From contig JAFYYU010000002.1 of NCBI GenBank assembly GCA_017557425.1, positions 1 through 57,968 on the forward strand: a stretch of 57,968 nucleotides of DNA. The letters run 5' to 3'. Both the position numbers and the translations under genes were made by a program. Below, piece by piece: positions 36,532 to 44,627 of this stretch. Position 1 is the first letter of the stretch. Each line of letters opens with the position of its first letter. The notes under the pieces are model-generated. The model was not told the origin of the DNA and made no database searches. It saw nothing but the letters and a program-made list of their open reading frames with translations. This DNA is from Muribaculaceae bacterium. Lineage in GTDB: Bacteria > Bacteroidota > Bacteroidia > Bacteroidales > Muribaculaceae.

Positions 36532-38313
36532 ATGAAAAAATACTTCTCGTTATTATTCCTGATGGCTTCTGCCCTGCTGCCGATTTCAGCCCAAACGGCA
36601 GAAGAAGTGACGGTCATAGAAGACTCGACAACGACCATCATTGATGAGGCAAATGAGGCTATCAACATTGCCGATACCGGATCCATTGAAGTTGTCGACA
36701 CAGTATCTGAACAAACGAATACAGGGCCAACACTCACACCAGCGGGCGATGGTTTGTTATGGCAAATAAATAAATACCGCTACTATAACGGGCCGGACTT
36801 CCATTTCTTGAAGAACACCACCAACGATGCCATTAAGCCTTACAAGTTCATGGACGACCAGACATTCGTGGGCATTCCCGTGTTCCTGGCTGGCCTCCTT
36901 GCTAAGAGAGAGAAAGCGGCCTTCAGGCAGGACTACAACAATGAGAACACCAAAATACGCCTGATCAAGTACAATTTCCACACCGAGATTGACAACTATA
37001 CCCAGTTCTCGGGCATCGCGCTGACTGCGGGCTTGAAGATGGCAGGCGTCGAGGGCCGTTCCAGTTGGCCTCGCCTCTTTGCTTCGTCGCTGGCTTCCTA
37101 TGCCGTGATGGCGGGGTTTGTCAACGGCATCAAATACACCGCCAGCGAGATGCGTCCCGACGGCTCGACACGCAACTCCTGGCCTTCGGGGCATACGGCA
37201 ACCGCCTTTGTCGGCGCGACCATCCTGCACAAAGAATATGGCTTGACTCGTTCGCCGTGGTACTCTATCGCGGGCTATACAGTGGCCACCGCCACGGGTG
37301 TGATGCGTGTGTTGAACAACCGCCACTGGATATCGGACGTGCTCTCGGGTGCCGGCATCGGCATTCTCTCGACCGAGTTGGCCTACGGCATCTGCGACCT
37401 TTTATTCAAAGAGAAAGGCTTGCTGATGAATGACCTGAGCATCTATCCCGACTTGAGAGAGAATCCGTCATTCTTCTCCATCTCGATGGGTCTTGGCCTA
37501 GGCAACAAGAACCTGGTGCTGCCTGAATTCACATTTGAACTACCAGAATTTCTGCTTGAGGAAGGAGATGATCCAGTGGTACATGTAACCGACGGCCCAT
37601 TGAGGCTGCAATTCCGCAGTGCCACTGCCGTCGGAGTCGAGGGCGCTTGGTTCTTCAACCCCTATGTGGGCGTCGGCGGACGCTTGCGTGTCAAGAGCAC
37701 GCCCATCAAGGGATGGAACCTGTTTGCCAAAAACGAGAACGCATCACTTAACGATCTCATGACTGATCCCACCCTCCTCAATTCAATTGATTATGTGGAT
37801 CTCACTATCGAGAGCGACCACATCACCGAATTTGCCGGCGATGCAGGAGTCTACTTCAACCTGCCACTGTCTTCCCGCTTCGCCATCGGATCTAAGTTAC
37901 TCGTGGGTCAAAGCATCATGGATGACCTGGATGTAACGGGCTCGATGTCGGGCAAACTCCTGAACCTCAGTGAAAGTGATGATGAGTTGTTTGAGAAAAC
38001 TGATGAGGATGTGACCTACGATTGGGACTTCATCAATGTTCATGCCTCCAATTCAATTAAATTCGGCACAGGACTCTCTTTCACCTACGCCTACAAGAAC
38101 TCCTTCTCATGGCGGTTGTTCTGTGATTACGATTATTGCAAGAAAACCTATACCGCCTCCTATAGCCCGTTTGAATTCTTCAGTGAAGTATCACCTGATT
38201 TTACTTTTCTCATGGCGATTGCCGGATGGGATATGTCCAAGCCGCTGACTTCCAGCGCAAGCAAGCACTTGCACCAGTGGGTACTGGGTGGCGCCTTATG
38301 CGTCTCATTTTAA
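36532..38313 (+). CDS. PAP2-family phosphatase with a C-terminal outer-membrane barrel-like domain
   Basis: This 593-residue protein has a signal peptide (MKKYFSLLFLMASALLPISA). Residues 185-295 carry the acid-phosphatase motifs KYTASEMRPDG, WPSGHTATAF (His221) and NNRHWISD (His265, Asp269). Residues 310-593 alternate polar and hydrophobic residues in strand-like blocks and end in VLGGALCVSF, consistent with a beta-barrel. The phosphatase would face the periplasm and could act on lipid phosphates such as undecaprenyl diphosphate or lipid A phosphate. It lies 14 bp after the CLC gene in what looks like one operon. Confidence 0.85.
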   Translation: MKKYFSLLFLMASALLPISAQTAEEVTVIEDSTTTIIDEANEAINIADTGSIEVVDTVSEQTNTGPTLTPAGDGLLWQINKYRYYNGPDFHFLKNTTNDAIKPYKFMDDQTFVGIPVFLAGLLAKREKAAFRQDYNNENTKIRLIKYNFHTEIDNYTQFSGIALTAGLKMAGVEGRSSWPRLFASSLASYAVMAGFVNGIKYTASEMRPDGSTRNSWPSGHTATAFVGATILHKEYGLTRSPWYSIAGYTVATATGVMRVLNNRHWISDVLSGAGIGILSTELAYGICDLLFKEKGLLMNDLSIYPDLRENPSFFSISMGLGLGNKNLVLPEFTFELPEFLLEEGDDPVVHVTDGPLRLQFRSATAVGVEGAWFFNPYVGVGGRLRVKSTPIKGWNLFAKNENASLNDLMTDPTLLNSIDYVDLTIESDHITEFAGDAGVYFNLPLSSRFAIGSKLLVGQSIMDDLDVTGSMSGKLLNLSESDDELFEKTDEDVTYDWDFINVHASNSIKFGTGLSFTYAYKNSFSWRLFCDYDYCKKTYTASYSPFEFFSEVSPDFTFLMAIAGWDMSKPLTSSASKHLHQWVLGGALCVSF

Positions 38314-38379
38314 TAACAATAACAACTACAACATCTAGAATATCAAGATTCTCTAGTTATTCTAGCCCCCAGATAAACA

Positions 38380-39357
38380 ATGACTAAAGAGGAATTAAAG
38401 ATAATCTTTTTCGGCACGCCTGATTTTGCCGTCGAGAGCTTGAGCCGACTGGTTGACGGCGGCTATAACGTGGCCGCTGTGGTCACCATGCCTGACAAGC
38501 CCGCTGGGCGCGGACGCCAACTGCAGGAGAGCGACGTCAAGCGCTATGCCGTGGAGCACGGCCTGCCCGTCTTGCAGCCCGTAAGCCTCAAGGACGAGGC
38601 CTTTATCGAGGAACTGCGTTCATTCAACGCCCAACTGTTCATCGTCATCGCCTTCAGGATGCTGCCCGAGGCCGTGTGGCAGATGCCGCCGCTGGGCACG
38701 TTCAACCTTCACGCGTCGCTGCTGCCGCGTTACCGCGGTGCTGCTCCCATCAACTGGGCCGTGATGAACGGCGACACCGAGACCGGTGTGACTACCTTCT
38801 TCCTCAAGCACGAGATTGACACGGGCGACGTGATCCAGCAGCGCAGCTGCCCCATCGGCCGCCACGACAATGTTGAAGTCATCCACGACCGCCTGATGGT
38901 CATGGGTGCCGACATGGTGCTCGAAACCGTTGACGCGATTATCGCAGGTACCTTCAAGCCCATTCCTCAAGACCAGCTCTTGACGGCAGGCCAGCAACCC
39001 ACCCCGGCACCCAAAATCTTCAAGGACACCTGCCGCATCGATTGGAACCGACCAGCCGAAGCGCTGTACAACCACATCCGCGGCCTGTCGCCCTATCCCG
39101 CCGCCTGGACCACCCTTGCCAGTGACAACAGCAACGAAACGACCGTCAAAATCTATGCCACGGCCGAACCTGAAGCCTTTGCCGCTGACGAGACCCCAAC
39201 CCCAGGTACCCTCCTCGCCGACCGCAAGACCCTGCGGGTAGCCTGTGCCGACGGCTGGCTGCAAGTGCTGTCATTGCAACAGTCGGGCAAAAAACGGATG
39301 GATACCGACGCCTTCCTGCGCGGCTTTACGTTAGCACCTGGCACTCATTGCCTATAA
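38380..39357 (+). CDS. fmt: Methionyl-tRNA formyltransferase
   Basis: This 325-residue enzyme formylates initiator Met-tRNA using 10-formyl-THF. IIFFGTPDFAVESL at the N-terminus, the catalytic block FNLHASLLPRYRGAAPINW and the C-terminal OB-like domain are all present. In many bacteria fmt lies beside def; here it is the last gene of the plus-strand run beginning near 32.6 kb. A weak AT-rich hairpin made of CTAGAAT/ATTCTAG units lies in the 66-bp gap before it. Confidence 0.96.
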   Translation: MTKEELKIIFFGTPDFAVESLSRLVDGGYNVAAVVTMPDKPAGRGRQLQESDVKRYAVEHGLPVLQPVSLKDEAFIEELRSFNAQLFIVIAFRMLPEAVWQMPPLGTFNLHASLLPRYRGAAPINWAVMNGDTETGVTTFFLKHEIDTGDVIQQRSCPIGRHDNVEVIHDRLMVMGADMVLETVDAIIAGTFKPIPQDQLLTAGQQPTPAPKIFKDTCRIDWNRPAEALYNHIRGLSPYPAAWTTLASDNSNETTVKIYATAEPEAFAADETPTPGTLLADRKTLRVACADGWLQVLSLQQSGKKRMDTDAFLRGFTLAPGTHCL

Positions 39358-39390
39358 CCCCCATACTCTCCCATCCTCGAGAAGACAACA

Positions 39391-39419
39391 AGAGGGCCCT
39401 TCGACTTGAAGAGCCCTCT
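39391..39419. terminator. Terminator between fmt and C10 peptidase 1 (convergent)
   Basis: AGAGGGC (39391-39397) pairs with GCCCTCT (39413-39419), with an inner CTTC/GAAG stem. T-runs are modest on both sides. It may serve both convergent genes. Confidence 0.6.
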
Positions 39420-39447
39420 CTGATATTTCGCCTTTGTCAGACGGGGA

Positions 39448-41688
39448 TTAATTACCCGACAAGAGCTTATCGATCAACGCAGTGACATCAGCGATGTTGA
39501 TACTGGAGTCACCATTCACGTCGGCGCAATAGAGGTCGATGTCACCACCACTCAAGAGATAGTCGATCAGGGCGGTCACATCGGCAATATTAACAGCGCC
39601 GTCAGTATTCACATCACCAACCTCATATGTCGGGCCAGACAGCAACGTTACCTGTTCAATATTGCTCCACAGGCTCTCGGTACCATCGGTGTACAAGGCT
39701 TTCACCTTATATGAGTACATTGCACCAGCGGTGAGGTTCTCGAGCGTGTAGTTCTTGTTGGTGATACTAGGCACGGTAATCGTGTTATCGTCACCAGTAC
39801 ACTCCAGCGTGTAGCTGGAAACCACCGACGGGTATGTATCGTCGGTCCATTCGGCGCGGAATGACGTCTGGGTGACATAGTTTTGGTTAGCAGGCTGCAT
39901 AACAGGAGTATGAGTCGTTACGGTTGCCTTACCAGTAAGATCTACATAAATCGTATCGGCATTCTTGCTACGCACCATCACTTGTGCGCTGTGGTTGCCG
40001 GGAGCTGTGGGATTGTAAGTCACAGTGATTGGTACACCGTTAGCGGCAGCAGCCTTGGTAACATTGGTCTTGTTGATGCTGAAGCCGCCCGTCGAATTGA
40101 CAACGCTCAGCGAAACCGCACCACCCAAGTTGTAACCGGTAAGGGTAAAGTCGGCGGATACAGGCACACCAACAGTGGTGTTGAAGTCAAACTCGCTGGG
40201 ATCGGTGGAGAGGACAGGCACGGTGATGCCAGTACCTATCAACGAGACCGTCGCATCGGGAGCACCCGGGTTACGAACATAGATAGTTGCGGTGTGGGTA
40301 GTAGCAGTGGAGGGAGTGTAGGTCACGGCAATATCAGCACCGTTCATCACCTCCTCGGTTGACAGGGTTTCGGGGCTGACGCTAAAGGAGGCGTTACCGC
40401 TCCTGGTGAATGTAACCTCGGTACCATCCAACAGGTTATGTCCCGACACATGGAAGATCTGTGTTACACTGCGGCCCACATTGACTGAACCAAAGTCGAG
40501 ACTTGCGGGATCGACGTTAATAACGGGAATAGTGGACTGACCACCAGGAGGTTGAATACCAATGACTGCCTGCTGAGAGGAAGTATAGGCATAGCCATCC
40601 ATGGGATCAGTAAACGCATTCATCGCAAACCAGCTGTTACCGTAACCACCCCAACCGAAGTTCACGTGGTACTTGGTATCACTGTCACGATAGCCGTCAA
40701 CGTTAAAGGCATGGCCGCCAGTCTGCGAGATGCCAAGATACACGACAGGACGTCCATTAGCCATCTCGGTTTGAATGACGAGAGCCCAGTTATTATTGCT
40801 GTACGTAGATTTCTTGACAAGACGGGTAGTGCTTGCATCATAGCCGAAGAGTTTGAACATGTTCACAATCTTGTATGCCTCGTTAGAAGGAATACCGCTA
40901 CCGTCGGTACCATAATCCATCTTCTCGGCCTGACCGACATAACGCATCAACGTGGCAACGGCATTGGCTTGGGCAGTAGTGTAGGTCCAATAAGAATTCT
41001 TCATGTTTGCCCAGTCAAAGGTCGTTGAAGGAAGCTGAGCAACATTGATCTTCATGCTATAATTGTCATTCAGATAGAACGTATAGGCAGGAACAGTAGG
41101 AGTCGGATCGGTCGGGTATTTCCAGTAGTACATGACCATCGAAGCCGAGGTAGCAGGGCAACCGGTCACACACTGATAGGAGTTGCCTCCATAGGTGAAC
41201 ACGCACTGGTTATAATAGGGAGCCGTCTGGTCCCAGTTGCAAGTGAGCAGCGGACCATAGGTGTTGGCCTGGAGCGAAGGCGAGGTCTGCTCGCGTTTTT
41301 GAACCGCCACACCGGGATGATTCTGCAGATATTCAATCTGCTCCTTGTAGCAGTCCAGCAGATACTGCATGCCGTCGGGCATTCGATTCAAATCCATGGG
41401 CTGGTCACCCACCATGAGGATTTCCTCAGCACGGTCATCACCAGCAACTACCAGAAAAGTGGTAGAGGTGTTGAAGATGTAATAAACGGGCTGTGCCAGC
41501 TTGGTACTGCCCATCTCGGCCTTGAGGAGAACGGGGTTGACCGCAGCAGGAGCCATCATCTTGCCAGCATAGAGCTCATCGGACAAGAACTTCTTTGCTA
41601 CATGCATCGCCGTGGCCTGATCAACAGGCGCAGACGCCATTTGCATCACCGCCATGGCGGCAATCATCAAAAACAGAAATTTTTTCAT
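39448..41688 (-). CDS. C10 (streptopain-like) cysteine peptidase 1 with dockerin
   Basis: This 746-residue protein has a signal peptide, then a SpeB-type inhibitory propeptide (about 20-125). The catalytic domain has cysteine 177 in TGCPATSASMVMYYW, histidine 326 in TGGHAFNVDGY and the NFGWGGYGNSWF block. Residues 385-600 form two choice-of-anchor-D/immunoglobulin-like repeats and 605-685 a fibronectin III-like domain. The last 59 residues form a type I dockerin with two calcium loops (DVNTDGAVNIAD and DVNGDSSINIAD). It is the first of three tandem, individually promoted copies. It is likely secreted and held at the surface through the dockerin. Confidence 0.92.
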   Translation of the reverse strand: MKKFLFLMIAAMAVMQMASAPVDQATAMHVAKKFLSDELYAGKMMAPAAVNPVLLKAEMGSTKLAQPVYYIFNTSTTFLVVAGDDRAEEILMVGDQPMDLNRMPDGMQYLLDCYKEQIEYLQNHPGVAVQKREQTSPSLQANTYGPLLTCNWDQTAPYYNQCVFTYGGNSYQCVTGCPATSASMVMYYWKYPTDPTPTVPAYTFYLNDNYSMKINVAQLPSTTFDWANMKNSYWTYTTAQANAVATLMRYVGQAEKMDYGTDGSGIPSNEAYKIVNMFKLFGYDASTTRLVKKSTYSNNNWALVIQTEMANGRPVVYLGISQTGGHAFNVDGYRDSDTKYHVNFGWGGYGNSWFAMNAFTDPMDGYAYTSSQQAVIGIQPPGGQSTIPVINVDPASLDFGSVNVGRSVTQIFHVSGHNLLDGTEVTFTRSGNASFSVSPETLSTEEVMNGADIAVTYTPSTATTHTATIYVRNPGAPDATVSLIGTGITVPVLSTDPSEFDFNTTVGVPVSADFTLTGYNLGGAVSLSVVNSTGGFSINKTNVTKAAAANGVPITVTYNPTAPGNHSAQVMVRSKNADTIYVDLTGKATVTTHTPVMQPANQNYVTQTSFRAEWTDDTYPSVVSSYTLECTGDDNTITVPSITNKNYTLENLTAGAMYSYKVKALYTDGTESLWSNIEQVTLLSGPTYEVGDVNTDGAVNIADVTALIDYLLSGGDIDLYCADVNGDSSINIADVTALIDKLLSGN

Positions 41689-41732
41689 ATATATCTAAAA
41701 ATAAAGATTAAATGATTCTTTCAAAATGCCTG

Positions 41733-41765
41733 CAAAGTTACGAAAATCATGTCCTATTTTCCAAA
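41733..41765 (-). promoter_or_regulatory. Promoter of C10 peptidase 1
   Basis: Minus strand TTTG (41765-41762), 21 bp, TAACTTTG (41740-41733), followed by CAGG, 45 bp before the start codon. Confidence 0.85.
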
Positions 41766-41854
41766 TTTTCCTTGCCCTTTAATAAAATATCAACCATAAT
41801 TCATTAATTGGGCCTGGTCGCTAACCTAAAACGGCTCGACCTGATAAACAACCA

Positions 41855-41923
41855 AGCGGGACACCCCACTCGAAATGGGAGTGTCCCGCTATGGGTTCAT
41901 CTCATTGTTTGGGCAACAATGAG
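41855..41923 (-). terminator. Two-hairpin 3' end of C10 peptidase 2
   Basis: On the minus strand, a 9-bp stem (41923-41915 with 41909-41901, loop of 5) follows the stop closely. Then comes a 10-bp stem (41890-41881 with 41864-41855) extended by an inner CCCA/TGGG, then T-rich sequence. The same arrangement recurs after peptidase 3 with compensating base changes. Confidence 0.8.
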
Positions 41924-41929
41924 ACTGAT

Positions 41930-44314
41930 TCAATCGGCTGTTTTCAACAGCAAATCAATGAGAGCGGTCACATCAGCGATGTTAATCTCACCGTCGGGAT
42001 CGACATCAGCGGAATCAAGGTAAATCTCAATGCTGTTATCCAACAGATAATCAATCAGCTGAGTCACATCAGCAATATTCACTGAACCATCGTGGTCCAC
42101 GTCACCCAACTGGTAGGCAGGAGTGCTCCCAAACAGGGTTACCTCCTCGGTGTTACTGTTGGCAGCAGTACCATCGGTGTAGTTGGCCATAGCATAGTAG
42201 TAGAAGAAGCCGTTCTCGGTAAGACCGGTAACGGTGTAGCTCTTGTCCGTGATGCCGGTGATGACACGATAAGCTTCATCGCCGGTTTCCGAGGCCTTGA
42301 GCTGAACCTCTGTGAGGTCACCGGCATAAACCTTCATGTATCTCATGTCAGGCAAACCAGTAGTGGTGAGCTTCACATAGTCGCTGCTAGCGCAATCCAC
42401 AACGAAGGTTTGCCAAGCAAACGAGCTGCCCGTGAGCGTGATTGTTTTGCTGTCGACGCTAGTAGCAATGGTCATGGTGTTGCCGCTGCCATAAGGCTCA
42501 GTGTAAACCATCACGGTCATCTTTTCATAACCGGTAAGATCATAGGTCCTGCTCTTAACATAGCTGGAGCCGTAGTATGAAGACAGGTAGCATGCGTTGT
42601 TAGAGCTATAATAGTTTAGACCCTCTGCAGTCCAGCCAGCAGGTACATTGTTGTTCAAGGTCCAGTCGGTGGTGTCGAGCAGGGCAACAGGGGGCAGGAA
42701 GGGCTCGGCGGAAACATAGAGGGTATAGCTCTCTACATTCTCGGCAGGAGTCTGGTCGGTCCAAGTGGCCTTGAACGAGGTTGAGGTGATATTGCTGGCC
42801 TCGAGCATCACAGGAGCGTAGGTCTCCAAATCAGCATTACCATTAACCTTGACCGTCACATCTGGGGCATCGGTGCTGGTCAACGTGACGGCAGCTTCAT
42901 GGGTGCCGATTGCAGAGGGATCATAAGTCACAGAGACTGTCACTCCAGCCGTGGCCTGAGTTGCATCGATACTGGTAGTGCTCAGTGAGAAGGCGTTGTC
43001 ACCGCTAATGCTCAATGCAATATCGCCGACGAGATTGTAACCGGTAACGGTGAAGGTTTCGGTAACAGGAGTGCCCAGAGTAGTGTACATGTTGAGCGTG
43101 GTGGGGCTAGCCTTAATCCTGGGATCGGTGAGAGCACCGGCAGGAGGCTCGATGCCGATAATCATGGCCTCGCCATAGTTGAAGACATAGGAGCCAGACT
43201 GACCGGTAGCACCTGTAGCAGTGGTAAAGTTGTGCAGCGTGCAATAGCCGTTGCTGTCGCCGCTCCAACCCCAGTTCACATAGTACTGGCCACTGGCATT
43301 GCAACCAAACACATTGAAGGCGTGACCTGAGAGCTGCCAGCCACTGTAGTCATAGGCCAAATATTCGATAGGACGGCCGTTATGCAGCTCGTTCATCATA
43401 AACTCGTTCCACTCGTCATCGGTGTATTGCTGTGGGCCATTAGTGTAGCTCCAACCAGAACCCTGAAGTTCGGTGAGAAGGAGGTACTGGGCATCGGTGT
43501 AGCCCATATTGAGGCAACCTTGATAGATTTCGGGATCGTCAGCACCGCTGCCACTGGTGCTGTAATAATAATCGGGAATAGCCTGACCCGCATAGCGCAT
43601 CAGCCATGCCACGGCATCGGCCTGTTCATCAGTATAGGAGTAGTTGGTGGGACCGGTGTACTCGTCGATGATATTATCCCAATCGGCTTCGCGTTCAGGT
43701 AGAGCTGGAGCCGAGACACCGCCAGTACCCGAAAGGGCTGCGCAAGCAGGGTATGTATCGGGCCATTTCCACTTATAGTAGCACATGCTCAGCGAAGTAG
43801 CCGGGCAGCCGGTATAGACGTGACCGTAGCCACTGGTTGGGCACTGATTGTTGTATGGAGCATCCTGATCCCAGTTGGCGGTCACCAGCGGAGCAACAGG
43901 TGTAGTGGCATATTTGGGGAGCTTCACCGGCGCCATGGTACCGGCCTTGAGGCCGTCAATCTGATATTTGTACTTGTTGAGCAACCACTGCATGGCAGGA
44001 GGGATGTTATTCAAGTCGAGAGAACCCTCTTCACCGTACATCAAAATCTGCGGTGCCAAATCATCACCGGCAACCACTACATAGGATTTTGTTGAGTTGA
44101 AGATGTAGTAGTCCACAGCTGTGGGCTTGGCTACCGAAGCTTCAGCCTTGACAAGCTGAAGGTTAGAAGCAGCGGAGGCTTTAAGTTGACCAGTAGCTAC
44201 TTGTTTGTTAAGAAACGCTTTGGCTGCGGCCTGAGCCTGCGAGGGGGTAACATCGGCGGCAGACAACATCATTGCCGACATCACGGCAATCAATAAAAAC
44301 AAGATTCTTTTCAT
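41930..44314 (-). CDS. C10 (streptopain-like) cysteine peptidase 2 with dockerin
   Basis: This 794-residue protein has a signal peptide and a SpeB-like propeptide (to about 125). The catalytic domain has cysteine 170 (YTGCPATSLSMCYYKW) and histidine 331 (LSGHAFNVFGC). A single choice-of-anchor-D-like domain follows, then a fibronectin-like region interrupted by an inserted jelly-roll-like segment (about 560-690). The C-terminal dockerin has loops DVDHDGSVNIAD and DVDPDGEINIAD. Its catalytic region is the most divergent of the three, while leader and 3' hairpins resemble those of peptidase 3. Confidence 0.9.
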   Translation of the reverse strand: MKRILFLLIAVMSAMMLSAADVTPSQAQAAAKAFLNKQVATGQLKASAASNLQLVKAEASVAKPTAVDYYIFNSTKSYVVVAGDDLAPQILMYGEEGSLDLNNIPPAMQWLLNKYKYQIDGLKAGTMAPVKLPKYATTPVAPLVTANWDQDAPYNNQCPTSGYGHVYTGCPATSLSMCYYKWKWPDTYPACAALSGTGGVSAPALPEREADWDNIIDEYTGPTNYSYTDEQADAVAWLMRYAGQAIPDYYYSTSGSGADDPEIYQGCLNMGYTDAQYLLLTELQGSGWSYTNGPQQYTDDEWNEFMMNELHNGRPIEYLAYDYSGWQLSGHAFNVFGCNASGQYYVNWGWSGDSNGYCTLHNFTTATGATGQSGSYVFNYGEAMIIGIEPPAGALTDPRIKASPTTLNMYTTLGTPVTETFTVTGYNLVGDIALSISGDNAFSLSTTSIDATQATAGVTVSVTYDPSAIGTHEAAVTLTSTDAPDVTVKVNGNADLETYAPVMLEASNITSTSFKATWTDQTPAENVESYTLYVSAEPFLPPVALLDTTDWTLNNNVPAGWTAEGLNYYSSNNACYLSSYYGSSYVKSRTYDLTGYEKMTVMVYTEPYGSGNTMTIATSVDSKTITLTGSSFAWQTFVVDCASSDYVKLTTTGLPDMRYMKVYAGDLTEVQLKASETGDEAYRVITGITDKSYTVTGLTENGFFYYYAMANYTDGTAANSNTEEVTLFGSTPAYQLGDVDHDGSVNIADVTQLIDYLLDNSIEIYLDSADVDPDGEINIADVTALIDLLLKTAD

Positions 44315-44408
44315 AATTAAAAAAGAAAAATAGTAATATTAGTTTATAAAATAATAAATGTTATAGTTTCTGTTCTTGGTTAATTGTTTAATTGATGATT
44401 TCGCCCCG

Positions 44409-44441
44409 CAAAGATATACAAATCCAAAGAAATGGTCCAAA
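44409..44441 (-). promoter_or_regulatory. Promoter of C10 peptidase 2
   Basis: Minus strand TTTG (44441-44438), 21 bp, TATCTTTG (44416-44409), followed by CGGGG. The spacer and downstream leader share blocks with the promoter of peptidase 3. Confidence 0.85.
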
Positions 44442-44543
44442 TTATTATTTGCAATTTTCACCCAAAAACACATAGCGTCATCAAAACCTCAATATATCGC
44501 TACAATCAGCAGCCACAACGACACTAGGGGCAGCAATAATCCA

Positions 44544-44612
44544 AGCGGGGCACCTCCCGTGATTGGGAAGTGCCCCGCTATGGGTTCATCTCATTGTTTG
44601 GGCAACAATGAG
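44544..44612 (-). terminator. Two-hairpin 3' end of C10 peptidase 3
   Basis: The 9-bp stem at 44590-44598/44604-44612 is identical to that after peptidase 2. The 10-bp stem at 44544-44553/44570-44579 has a G-C pair where the other copy has A-T, so pairing is kept. The segment 44574-44628 is identical to 41885-41939. Confidence 0.8.
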
Positions 44613-44627
44613 ACTGATTCAATCGGC

